Notes under the pieces: model-generated
Database searches by the model: none
What the model was told of the DNA's origin: nothing
The model's input: the letters and a program-made list of their open reading frames with translations, nothing else
In this document: one piece after another, positions 40,793 to 49,404 of the stretch
Layout: each line of letters starts with the position of its first letter
Position numbering within the stretch: position 1 is the stretch's first letter
Assembly (NCBI GenBank): GCA_017303615.1
Contig: JAFLCK010000009.1
Coordinates: 62,001-126,000, forward strand
Source: Obscuribacter phosphatis_A
GTDB taxonomy: Bacteria; Cyanobacteriota; Vampirovibrionia; Obscuribacterales; Obscuribacteraceae
Direction: 5' to 3'
Length of the DNA: 64,000 nucleotides
Position numbers and translations under genes: made by a program

Positions 40793-42587
40793 CCTCTAGC
40801 CCCCCGGTGCGACGCGGTCTTGGTGGTGGTGCAAGCAAGCTTGCATTTCTGCGCATGAAAGAATCGAAGCCGAAATAATAACCAAGAAACTCGCGCGGTT
40901 GACGGTTATCACTCTGAAACAAGCAAAAGCCGCCCTCGCTATAATTCTCTCGCAAAAGCTTGAGCAGCCCATTTGCTTCCATAAACTCTTTGAGATAACA
41001 ACCATGTACCAAAACCAAATCGGCCCGGGAACTGGAAAATTCAGCTTCTAGATTACCGACTATAAGGTTCTTTAGACGCTTCCATCGCTCATCTAAAAGG
41101 CAAAGTCGCTCCAGCTTCATCAAAAGCCTTATCGGACGACTATTAACAAGCATGGTGCCGGAACTACGCTCTAAATTTAAAAGCAAGGGGAAAGTCGAAT
41201 CAGGATAATCACAAAACATGGCAACGGGATGCTGCCATTGCGAGTGCTGCTGCACAAACAAATTGACATCGGGCAATTGGCTCTTTTCTTTGGGATGAGG
41301 GTTGATTCCTTCGCTATAGTCATGCTCGATGCTGACGGCAAAATAGCCGGCATAAAGAACAACGGCGGCGCTAAGCCCCACTGTGACAAAGCGCCTGCAG
41401 GCGCTTTCCGCCTTAGAGAGACTGCGACTGACATAAGCAAGACAAAGCAAAGCAGACAAGATAAGCCCCGACATGGCCAAAACGATATCGCGAGTAAAGC
41501 CTTGTTTCTCTAAAATAAAAAAGAAGAGCCCGACAACACCAGTGGCGATGGCAGGTCTGAGAACCGGAAGACGACGGTCAATGAAGATATAGAGGATGCA
41601 GACAGCGACGAAAAAATAAAACACATACGAAAGATCCGGCGAAGAACCTTGCCCCTGAATCATCTCATCTAGTTCGCCGAATTGTAGCTGTCTAAGCGGA
41701 ATGATCCATTCGAAATAAGCTTTCTGCATCGCCTCCGGCCACTTGCGCAAGCGCAGGAATACCACCATGGCTGAAAGGGCATAACCAAGCAGATTGTAGG
41801 AAAGAACCGGTTTGAACTGCCAGAAACTAGCTACCAGAAATAATTCCAGCACCAAAGGCACCAAAATGTAGGGATATTCGAGCGAAAAGGCAAGCCCGAC
41901 CACTGCACCCAGAGACAAAGAGAGCCAGACCGAAAACTCGATGCCTCGATAAGCCAAATAGCGCATCAAGAGCCAGGGAATGGCAGCCAAGCCCATAAGA
42001 TATTGCACTTCGCCAATCTGAAAACGAGCCATATAGCCAAGCAATACCGGGGCAAGGGCAAAGGGCAAAGCCGCCAGTTCGATCTCGAAAGCAAGCGGCA
42101 GAGATTGCTGGCTCGCTCCAGCAGCCTCACTCGGGACAGCAATAGTTTCAGATTCTATTGGTTCAGATTTGGTACTTTCAGGTCGCTCAGCCAAGCGCTT
42201 TAGGGCATGACGAGCCAAGAAAAAGGCAGCCAGGGAAGAGAGCAAGGTAAGGAAAAGGAAGAGAGACTTTACAACTTCTTCAAGCCGACAAGCCAAACCA
42301 AATGAAAGCAAGAGCCCATGCAACAAGGGAGGAAACTTGAAAAGTTCATACACGATGGGCTGGCTGAGATCGATAAAGTCGATATAAGGCACCTGGTCTT
42401 GACAGACCAAGCCATTAATATAGAGCCGCTGAGCCACCAGGCTAGAGAGGTCGCCGCGGCGGTGCAAATAGTCATAAGCAATAAAAAGATAAGCAGGAAG
42501 AACCAGCGCCCCATAGGCCAACCAGGAAGCAAGCCAGGAGCCGCCTCCAGACTGCTGTTTCTCCTGAGAACCTTCCTGCACCGCCAA
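40785..42587 (-). CDS. GT-C-like polytopic membrane protein (type A)
   Basis: 600 residues, ~11 TM helices, paralogue of the product of 32104-33822. Shared segments include YINGLVCQDQVPYIDFIDLSQPIVYELFK, EGINPHP, FCDYPDSTFPLLLNLERSSGTMLVNSRPIRL, LVLVHGCYLKEFMEANGLLKLLRENY and DNRQPREFLGYYF. An extra charged insertion lies between TM3 and TM4 (RPESTKSEPIESETIAVPSEA). It sits 27 bases after the solo gene and overlaps the type B gene. Confidence 0.7.
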   Translation of the reverse strand: MAVQEGSQEKQQSGGGSWLASWLAYGALVLPAYLFIAYDYLHRRGDLSSLVAQRLYINGLVCQDQVPYIDFIDLSQPIVYELFKFPPLLHGLLLSFGLACRLEEVVKSLFLFLTLLSSLAAFFLARHALKRLAERPESTKSEPIESETIAVPSEAAGASQQSLPLAFEIELAALPFALAPVLLGYMARFQIGEVQYLMGLAAIPWLLMRYLAYRGIEFSVWLSLSLGAVVGLAFSLEYPYILVPLVLELFLVASFWQFKPVLSYNLLGYALSAMVVFLRLRKWPEAMQKAYFEWIIPLRQLQFGELDEMIQGQGSSPDLSYVFYFFVAVCILYIFIDRRLPVLRPAIATGVVGLFFFILEKQGFTRDIVLAMSGLILSALLCLAYVSRSLSKAESACRRFVTVGLSAAVVLYAGYFAVSIEHDYSEGINPHPKEKSQLPDVNLFVQQHSQWQHPVAMFCDYPDSTFPLLLNLERSSGTMLVNSRPIRLLMKLERLCLLDERWKRLKNLIVGNLEAEFSSSRADLVLVHGCYLKEFMEANGLLKLLRENYSEGGFCLFQSDNRQPREFLGYYFGFDSFMRRNASLLAPPPRPRRTGGLEGG

Positions 42588-42614
42588 TCCCCCAACTTAT
42601 GTCAATAGTATCAT

Positions 42615-44234
42615 TTACTGCTGCAATTTATAAACAGCACTGCCTTCGCAATAACCCAACAAACTATATCCCTGCAAATACTTGTCGACAAAGCCGAAAC
42701 GCACCAGTTCAGCCCCGATAGGCTCCAGTTGCAAGTAAACCAGGGTGGGCTTCCTCGCCACTATGTCATTACCAAGTTCACTAATCATTTTCTCTTCCAA
42801 GAGTTGAAAATGTTGGCGCCAGCCCTCATCTGTTTTTGAGCGCGCAGCCTGCAAAAGCATCATTAGAGGGAAATAGAGATAACGACTGCCTGGTCTTCGA
42901 TCGGCCTGCAACTGGGCTGGATAGGCTGGTCTTATGCCGCTCGATATAGTCAACACACTCTGACCGGCAACACTGTTTGCAGTTATCGATAAAAAAGCAG
43001 AGTCGAGATCGCTGAGCGGACTGCTGGCAAAAGCACCACTGTCAACCTTGAACATTGGCGCCGCTTGCACGTCCAGTATTTCGTGTACGGTCTTAAAGCC
43101 GGTCAAATACAAAGCCGCAAAAGATACTACCCCCGGTACCAAAGAGAATCGCAAAAGCAAGCTCTGAGGCAATCTCAAAGATGTGATTTGTATACGAGAA
43201 AATCTCACCCAGAGAGCATCGAAACCAGTATAAAAGATGGCATAAAGCAGGCAAAACAAAGCAAGCAAACTAAAGAGTTGCAAAGGCAAAATACGGTAAG
43301 TCCAGGCCTGGGCACCGGCTAAATAGTGCAGCAAACCAGCCAGAGCCATAAGGAGGTTGATCAAGCCTAAGCGTCTAAGCAAAGGCGGAAAGTTCTGCCA
43401 GGCACCGGTGATATAGGCAAGCAGTGCCGCAAACAAAAGCAATACCGGATAGTAGAAATAATCGAAGCCGCATAGACAATGCATAAATGACTTAGCGCTC
43501 CAGCTAGAGCCATAAAAATAAAGCGGCAAGGCCTGCTGAAAATAGATGCGCCAAGCCTCAAGCGGCAAAAGCAAACAGCCGACATTGATTGCCGCATAAA
43601 ACAGTCCTAGAGCCTTCAGCCCCGGGTCAAAGAGCCGGCCCTTTCTCCAGATATAAATCGTTCCCTCCAAGAACAAGGCAAAGATGAAAAACTGCGGCTT
43701 AAGAGCCAAACCAAGGGCGGCAAGCAAGGCTAAGCCGGCTCTTAGCCAGCTACTAAAGACGGCTTTTGCGGCCGCACCGGCAGTCGAAACTATTCGATAA
43801 AGCAACCAGGGTAGAAAAGTCAGCAAGAAGAGATGCTCGCGCTGACCGAAATCGGAAGTGAGAGATTGATTGAAAGAAAGATAGACCAGAAGGAAGGAAA
43901 ACCTGACGTAAATTGGAATTTCGCTCTTGCCTAGCTGAAATAGTCGAAACAAGAGGGCAAATGAAGCCAAGAAAAGAAACTCGATGCTTAGGTTGAAGAC
44001 CAGAGGCAAAGGCAAAGAGTTGAGCCCAGGCAGCTTTGCCACCACCACCGGTATTACGCTTAGATACATAATCAGAGGCAGATTAAAGTCAAAGAAATCG
44101 AGGTAGGGCACCCGCCCCTGCAAAATCAGCTTGCCGGTCTCAAGATAGAGCGCTTGATCGGGCGAAATAGCGAGCGGATGCAGAAAGATAAAGCTCAACT
44201 TGTAGACGGTCATAGCGATGGTAATGACCAGCAA
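42615..44234 (-). CDS. GT-C-like polytopic membrane protein, type B without HTH
   Basis: At least 539 residues. It has the type B loop (SPDQALYLETGKLILQGRVPYLDFFDFNLP), ~11 TM helices and SSGIRPAYPAQLQADRRPGS. It ends at VYKLQQ, precisely where the HTH begins in the two other type B proteins, so the C-terminal module is absent. TTG 44234 would start inside TM1. The frame continues open for 24 more residues (IIGSADDEPNCEKEEQIEAVSLGL) to ATT 44306, which has AAGGA 6 bases upstream; no NTG lies in this extension. It is the first gene of the operon with 40785-42587 and 38888-40792. Confidence 0.7.
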   Translation of the reverse strand: MLVITIAMTVYKLSFIFLHPLAISPDQALYLETGKLILQGRVPYLDFFDFNLPLIMYLSVIPVVVAKLPGLNSLPLPLVFNLSIEFLFLASFALLFRLFQLGKSEIPIYVRFSFLLVYLSFNQSLTSDFGQREHLFLLTFLPWLLYRIVSTAGAAAKAVFSSWLRAGLALLAALGLALKPQFFIFALFLEGTIYIWRKGRLFDPGLKALGLFYAAINVGCLLLPLEAWRIYFQQALPLYFYGSSWSAKSFMHCLCGFDYFYYPVLLLFAALLAYITGAWQNFPPLLRRLGLINLLMALAGLLHYLAGAQAWTYRILPLQLFSLLALFCLLYAIFYTGFDALWVRFSRIQITSLRLPQSLLLRFSLVPGVVSFAALYLTGFKTVHEILDVQAAPMFKVDSGAFASSPLSDLDSAFLSITANSVAGQSVLTISSGIRPAYPAQLQADRRPGSRYLYFPLMMLLQAARSKTDEGWRQHFQLLEEKMISELGNDIVARKPTLVYLQLEPIGAELVRFGFVDKYLQGYSLLGYCEGSAVYKLQQ

Positions 44235-44370
44235 AAGCCCTAGAGAAACAGCTTCGATCTGCTCCTCTTTCTCACAGTTCGGCTCATCATCTGCGCTGCC
44301 GATAATCTTAATTCCTTATTTTGAGACTTCAAATAAGCAGTACAAAACAATCTTACTGAACTATACTTGA

Positions 44371-44397
44371 CTTATGTCATTTGCCCTTATGTCATTT
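44371..44397. repeat. 12-bp direct repeat upstream of the queuosine-salvage gene
   Basis: CTTATGTCATTT occurs at 44371-44382 and again at 44386-44397 with a 3-base spacer (15-base period), within 50 bases of the GTG start. TTGACT (44367-44372) abuts the first copy. It may be a regulator site. Confidence 0.4.
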
Positions 44398-44412
44398 ACT
44401 ATCTAAATATTT

Positions 44413-45447
44413 GTGCCCAGCCCGGGAGCCAGTTTGATAGACAACCACCCGATTCTCGGACCAGCTCGATTATATTTCAACCAGCAGAAGCATGTCGAAT
44501 TGGACGAGACGGCGCTTCGCTATCTTTCTTTCGAACTGGCTGAAACCTACAGCCTGCCGCCGGTAAGGGCACTACATTGGCTATCGGCAGCTCCCGCCCA
44601 AGTGCAGCAATACATAACTCGCAAAAGTCTTTATGAAGCTGTGGAATTCTTAGCCATTTTCCACGCTCTTGGATTTTGCTATTGGACCGAACCGCGCTGG
44701 ACCTATGCCAGCTATGGCACCACTTACAATGGCAGCCTGGCTCTCTTGCACAGCTTGAGAGAAAATATCGACCGCCTCAAAGAACTCTACCAAAAACCTG
44801 GCGCTAAACCGTCCGATTTGGCTCTAGCCTTGAGCGGACAAAACTCACTGGCTCTGATGGAAAGACGCTTCGCTAACTTTATGGAACTAATGCAAGCTCT
44901 TTCAGAGGGTTTTGGCGATGAGCTCTTGAAAAAAGAGAAAGCCCTGACTAAAGCCTACAAAATCAAGGAGCGCTTGCCGGGCTATCAAGACAAGAGCAGC
45001 ACCACACTTGCCTCAGGCGAGACGATAGAGATCAACTTTCTCAAACGCGCCCAGCTTTTGGTCAGCGACATCGACTATATGATGCGCTTCAAGAAGATTG
45101 AGGGACTTGCACAAATAGATGGACTGGAGCAGATGGAGGAATTGACAGCCTTTGCCGACTATAAACTACCACAGGTCTTGAGAGACTGGGGAGTCTTTAA
45201 CTACAGCCAAGAACTGACCGACTTGATAGATAAGAAAACCGTGCTCGCCCAAGACAGCCCGGAAGAGATAGCGATTAGATGCGCCACTCTAGTGGCGGTG
45301 GAAAAGCTGAAAGAAGCTCTGTCCCGACTTTTGACCGGCACGAAATTGAAGTCTTCTGAAGTAGATAACTTACTTTGGCTCAAGTCGCAAAAAGAAGCCA
45401 ATGACAAAACCCGACCCTACCACCGCTGTTTGACCGATCGTTATTGA
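44413..45447 (+). CDS. Queuosine salvage protein (DUF2419 / Qng1-like N-glycosylase)
   Basis: 344 residues from GTG 44413. The whole chain matches the DUF2419 family: NQQKHVELDETALRYLSFELAE, FWTEP-type GFCYWTEPRW, GTTYNGSLALLHSLRENID, FADYKLPQVLRDWGVFNYSQELTDLID, SPEEIAIRCATLVAVEKLKEAL, LWLKSQ and HRCLTDRY. Eukaryotic Qng1 cleaves queuosine 5'-phosphate to free queuine for tRNA-guanine transglycosylase; bacterial members are sporadic. It implies the cell recovers queuine from imported or degraded tRNA. It is soluble and cytosolic. Its 3' end overlaps the convergent kinase gene by 7 bases. No other queuosine gene is visible here. Confidence 0.88.
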   Translation: MPSPGASLIDNHPILGPARLYFNQQKHVELDETALRYLSFELAETYSLPPVRALHWLSAAPAQVQQYITRKSLYEAVEFLAIFHALGFCYWTEPRWTYASYGTTYNGSLALLHSLRENIDRLKELYQKPGAKPSDLALALSGQNSLALMERRFANFMELMQALSEGFGDELLKKEKALTKAYKIKERLPGYQDKSSTTLASGETIEINFLKRAQLLVSDIDYMMRFKKIEGLAQIDGLEQMEELTAFADYKLPQVLRDWGVFNYSQELTDLIDKKTVLAQDSPEEIAIRCATLVAVEKLKEALSRLLTGTKLKSSEVDNLLWLKSQKEANDKTRPYHRCLTDRY

Positions 45448-47501
45448 CTATCGTCCGATTCAAATTGAGGCACAGACTTAGCCTCGACCAGCCTAAGGGA
45501 CGGACAGTCAACCAAAGCCTTCTTCAAAGCCGCTACCTGCGGCTCGCTCCAGAGCGAAACATCAATTTTTAGATCTTTCAGATTTTTGCACTGGCTTAAA
45601 AAAGACAATACCTTAGGATCAATACGATCACCGCTTAAGTCAAGCATAAAGAGACCTGAGGCAAGCGGCTTCAACTCATGCAGGTCGCGGCCGGCAATAC
45701 CACAATTGATAAGCTTCAAAGAAAACAGCCCTTCCAGTCGACCGACAAGAGCAAGCGATGCATCATCGAGGGGCATATCTTCCAGACTAAGCATTTGTAT
45801 AACACCCGGCTTAAGCTTGCCCAAAAGCGGTTCGATATCGCCCGGCATCTTCGCCAACTCTAAACTTTGCAAATAAGATAAGCGCTTCAGCCGAGTCAAA
45901 GCTGCGGCATTGATTTTGGTGTGCCTGACATTGAGATATTGCAATGAGGCAAAGCCTTCGATGCTTGCAAGTAAGCTATCATCAGCCTCAGTGTGTTGCA
46001 GATCGAGCTTTTTCAGCCCCTTAAAATAAGCAGCGGTCTGAAAAAAGCGGTCTAGATTTTGCGCCCCTTTTGGAAAATGCAGACTATCGACAACATCGCT
46101 GTCAAAACCCAAAAGAAATTGAGGTAAGGCTAAGAGGTCGGCTTTGACAGCCACAGCCAGATGCTCAGCCGGACCGACACGCAAATATCGCCCGTTGAAA
46201 AAATTGAGGGGACGCTCGACATTGAGGTTGGCGTCATGCACAAAGAGAGGTGAATAAGGCATTTTCTCAGGCAGCAAGTAAACCCGCCCGCCCAAGACTG
46301 AATTGCCGACCAAAGCAGGCCGCGCATAGCTAGCGGGTCTTACTGCCATTGCCGCCTGTAAAAGCTGCCTTCTGTGCGCTTCTTCATCGGCCAGACTTGG
46401 GGTAAGACTTTTGCTGGCGAGAGACGCCCCGCTCTCTACGCCGCTCTCCAAGCGGTCCCCAGCTTTGCCAGGGGTCTTGCCCCAACCAAAGATCAGCAGT
46501 ATCGAAACACTGCCAAGCAGGGCCAGCACGCCCAATATCAAAGACAAGCGCGAAAAGACCTTGACCATATCTCTTTCGGCATCGCTCTCAAAAGGCGAGG
46601 TTTCGCCCTTAAGCTTGCGTCGAAAGGCAACCAAATCAACAAGAGCCTCGGCCGCCGACTGATAGCGTTCATCGGCTTTCTTAGCCAAAAGCCGACAGAC
46701 AAAGTCTTCTAAAAATGAATCGTATTCGGTGGTGCTATTCAACTGCGCAAGCCTCGGAATAGGCGCTTCCTGATGCAAGACCAGGGTTTCCATAAGATTG
46801 TCACCGAGAAAAGGCGGTGCCCCAGTGAGCATCTCAAAGAAAGTAATGCCAAAAGAATAAAGATCTGATCGGGCGTCGAGAGTACGCCCAAGACTTTGCT
46901 CGGGACTGATATAGACCGGTGTACCAATAACATCACGAGAACCAGTCAAGCCAAGGCTTTCACCCCCCTCAGAAACAGTGGTGCGAGCCAAGCCAAAATC
47001 GAGCAGACAAGCCGAGATTTGACTATCTTCCTGCCCGACCAAAAATATATTGCCAGGCTTGACATCGCGATGAATCACACCTCTGCTGTGGGCGTAGGCA
47101 AGAGCCTCTAAAATAGATATGGCTATATCTATCGCCAAAGCCATGGGCAAGGGACTTTGACGTGCCAAGCGACTGTCTAGGGTCTCACCTTCCATAAGCG
47201 ACATTACATAATAAAGCGTGGCTCCATCATGCACACCGCAGTGAACAATCTTGATCACGCCCGGATGGTCCAGCCTTCCCACCAAAAGAGCTTCTCTGAT
47301 AAAGCGCAATCTCTTTTTCTCGACTAGAGATGCTTTATCGTTCAAGACTTTCAAAGCCAAGCGACGACCGCTTGTTATTTCGGTTACAGCATAGACATCA
47401 CCGGCTCCACCGCGACCAAGTAGCGACTCTATGCGGTAAGAACCATCTATTATGCTGTCTTTGGCAAAATCGATTTCGACCTCTCTCGGTCTGCCTGCTA
47501 T
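45441..47501 (-). CDS. Membrane Ser/Thr protein kinase with extracytoplasmic leucine-rich repeats
   Basis: 686 residues if begun at ATA 47501. The kinase core has the Gly loop (LLGRGGAGDVYAV), catalytic Lys (LALKVL), HRDVKPGN, DFGLAR and the SPEQ end of the activation segment. A TM helix (LILGVLALLGSVSILLIFGW) follows, then an extracytoplasmic LRR domain (LKKLDLQHTEADD, LQYLNVRHTKIN, LFMLDLSGDRID). No ATG, GTG, TTG or CTG lies in frame ahead of the Gly loop. The first in-frame NTG (TTG 47360) would delete that loop. ATA 47501 follows the frame's upstream stop directly and has GAGAGG 8 bases upstream. It lies 20 bases after the GGDEF-EAL gene and is probably cotranscribed. Likely partner: FHA proteins. 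Confidence 0.85.
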   Translation of the reverse strand: MAGRPREVEIDFAKDSIIDGSYRIESLLGRGGAGDVYAVTEITSGRRLALKVLNDKASLVEKKRLRFIREALLVGRLDHPGVIKIVHCGVHDGATLYYVMSLMEGETLDSRLARQSPLPMALAIDIAISILEALAYAHSRGVIHRDVKPGNIFLVGQEDSQISACLLDFGLARTTVSEGGESLGLTGSRDVIGTPVYISPEQSLGRTLDARSDLYSFGITFFEMLTGAPPFLGDNLMETLVLHQEAPIPRLAQLNSTTEYDSFLEDFVCRLLAKKADERYQSAAEALVDLVAFRRKLKGETSPFESDAERDMVKVFSRLSLILGVLALLGSVSILLIFGWGKTPGKAGDRLESGVESGASLASKSLTPSLADEEAHRRQLLQAAMAVRPASYARPALVGNSVLGGRVYLLPEKMPYSPLFVHDANLNVERPLNFFNGRYLRVGPAEHLAVAVKADLLALPQFLLGFDSDVVDSLHFPKGAQNLDRFFQTAAYFKGLKKLDLQHTEADDSLLASIEGFASLQYLNVRHTKINAAALTRLKRLSYLQSLELAKMPGDIEPLLGKLKPGVIQMLSLEDMPLDDASLALVGRLEGLFSLKLINCGIAGRDLHELKPLASGLFMLDLSGDRIDPKVLSFLSQCKNLKDLKIDVSLWSEPQVAALKKALVDCPSLRLVEAKSVPQFESDDSQ

Positions 47502-47521
47502 TTAACAAGCCTCTCAGGCAA

Positions 47522-49213
47522 CTAAGAGGGCTTGCCCCAATACCAGCCTTGACCAAAAGGAACACCCATTTCGACAAGTAGATCAAGTTCTTCGCGACAC
47601 TCGATACCCTCAGCTACCAAATCGGCGCCGATACTGTTTACCACTTTCACCAGGCGCTTCAAAAGTCTGGCTTTAGCAGGATCGGCCGAAATACCAGAGA
47701 CATATTTGCGATCTATTTTGACTATATCAGGCTCAAGAATAATCAAGCTCTCTAGCGAGCTTCTACCAAAACCGACGTCATCGATTGCCACCAAAAGTCC
47801 ACGCTCCTTCAGGGCGTGCACATGCTCCCGCAAATAAGCCGGATCACCAATAAACTGTTGTTCGCTAATCTCTATACAGAAAGTACCTTCATGCTTTTCG
47901 AGCGGGAAAAGAGTAAGCAGCCTCTCTATTGGAGTATCCATAATTGTGGAAGGGAAGAGGTTGACGTGGAAACGCGCCTTTTGGTCGAACTTGCTGTCTG
48001 TGCAAGCAGCCAGACAGGTCTTGAGACAGCGCAGGTCGACAATGGTTAACAGGTTGTGTTCCACCGAGACCCTAAAGAGATCGTCGGGCATCTCAAAAGC
48101 ACCGGCTGGACCACGGCTCAAGATTTCATAACCGACAACTTTCTCGTCGGCCAAGTGAAAAATTGGCATAGAAACTGCCCGGAAACAATCGCCTTTGCGC
48201 AGTTTCTCGGTTAATTCGTCTAATGCTTGCTTGTCAGGGCTGAGTGATGGCGCCTGACCAGGATTCTTCTCACCGCTGGAAACTCGGTTCTTACCGAGCA
48301 ACTTGGCTTCACGCACTGCCAGCCTAGCTAAAGAGAGAACTTCTTCTATTGAACAAAACTCATAAGGCAAAGCCAGAACACCAATACTAGAGGTGACTCG
48401 CACTGTCTCAGAAGCAAGACGCAAAGGCGACTCACCCACCGAAAGTCTTATTTTTTCAGCCACCATCATGCCTTCAGCAATACGTGTGTCGGGCAAGATA
48501 AGCAAAAATTCGTCGCCGCCCATACGAGCTAGATGGTCGGTGGGGCGAACTGTTTCTCTAATTCTTTCGGTGATTTGCCTGAGCACGACATCACCTACGG
48601 CATGACCGAACTGCCTATTGATGCGATCAAAATCGTCACAGTCGATAAGCAGGGCAACAAGATTCCAACCGCCACGCTGCGCTCTCACATATTCTGCTTC
48701 TAAGGCATTCTCAAGACCGGCACGGCTTAAAGCCTGGGTGGAGGCATCGACATTGGCTATCATCTCCAGCTGCTTCTCAGTGAGAACCAGCTTTTCGCGC
48801 AAAGCTTTCAGCTCATCTTCTAATCTTTTCAAAGTTGAGGCATAGCGAATAGATTGCAAGAAGAGACGACCGTCCAATTCTTCCTTTACTAGAAAATCTT
48901 TGACGCCTTGTTTGACTGCTTCGCTGGCCATCTTATCTTGCTTGGCCGAACCCAGCATGACAACTGGCACACTGGCATCTTTCTCTTTCAATTTCAAAAA
49001 GCCGGCTAGGCTATCACTGCTCTCCCCAGAGCGCGACACATCCAAAACAACAACGTCAATATTTCCTTCGGACAAAACCTTAAGCCCACCGGCCAAATGG
49101 TCGGTGACCTCCATGGTGAATTCGTTCGCCATAGTCTGAATGACATCTTTAAGGTTCGGAGCTACCTCCTTGCCATCCTCTATCAGAAGTACTTTAGTTT
49201 TCCTGGCTTCCAT
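47522..49213 (-). CDS. REC-GGDEF-EAL cyclic di-GMP signalling protein
   Basis: 563 residues from ATG 49213. An N-terminal receiver-like domain has LLIEDGKE, phospho-Asp in VVVLDVS and Lys in FLVKEE. After a coiled coil comes a diguanylate cyclase domain with an intact motif (RMGGDEFLLILP). A phosphodiesterase domain follows, with EIL in place of EAL (GYEILSRGP) but with HVNLFPS, CIEISEQQ, AIDDVGFG, VKIDRKYV, VAEGIE and GQGWYWGKP, so the metal and base residues seem kept. It may both make and degrade cyclic di-GMP. Cytosolic; upstream of the kinase gene by 20 bases. Confidence 0.92.
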   Translation of the reverse strand: MEARKTKVLLIEDGKEVAPNLKDVIQTMANEFTMEVTDHLAGGLKVLSEGNIDVVVLDVSRSGESSDSLAGFLKLKEKDASVPVVMLGSAKQDKMASEAVKQGVKDFLVKEELDGRLFLQSIRYASTLKRLEDELKALREKLVLTEKQLEMIANVDASTQALSRAGLENALEAEYVRAQRGGWNLVALLIDCDDFDRINRQFGHAVGDVVLRQITERIRETVRPTDHLARMGGDEFLLILPDTRIAEGMMVAEKIRLSVGESPLRLASETVRVTSSIGVLALPYEFCSIEEVLSLARLAVREAKLLGKNRVSSGEKNPGQAPSLSPDKQALDELTEKLRKGDCFRAVSMPIFHLADEKVVGYEILSRGPAGAFEMPDDLFRVSVEHNLLTIVDLRCLKTCLAACTDSKFDQKARFHVNLFPSTIMDTPIERLLTLFPLEKHEGTFCIEISEQQFIGDPAYLREHVHALKERGLLVAIDDVGFGRSSLESLIILEPDIVKIDRKYVSGISADPAKARLLKRLVKVVNSIGADLVAEGIECREELDLLVEMGVPFGQGWYWGKPS

Positions 49214-49404
49214 TTCACCACCGAACAAGGGCTTCCACATTGTAAACCCGCAACACTCTTGACAAAACCGTCGGGCTAATTCTATCTACCCTCAAATTGT
49301 TCCCCATTTAACGCTCGCTCAAAATATTTTGCGAATGATCAAGCGTGGACCCGCCCTGCATAGTAACCTTAATGGTTAGTTCCCCGCCTAAAGACTAATC
49401 AAAC

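Noticed and set aside
49214..49404. Riboswitch or small RNA upstream of the flippase-like gene
   Set aside because: No conserved stem or known motif is visible in this 190-base gap.
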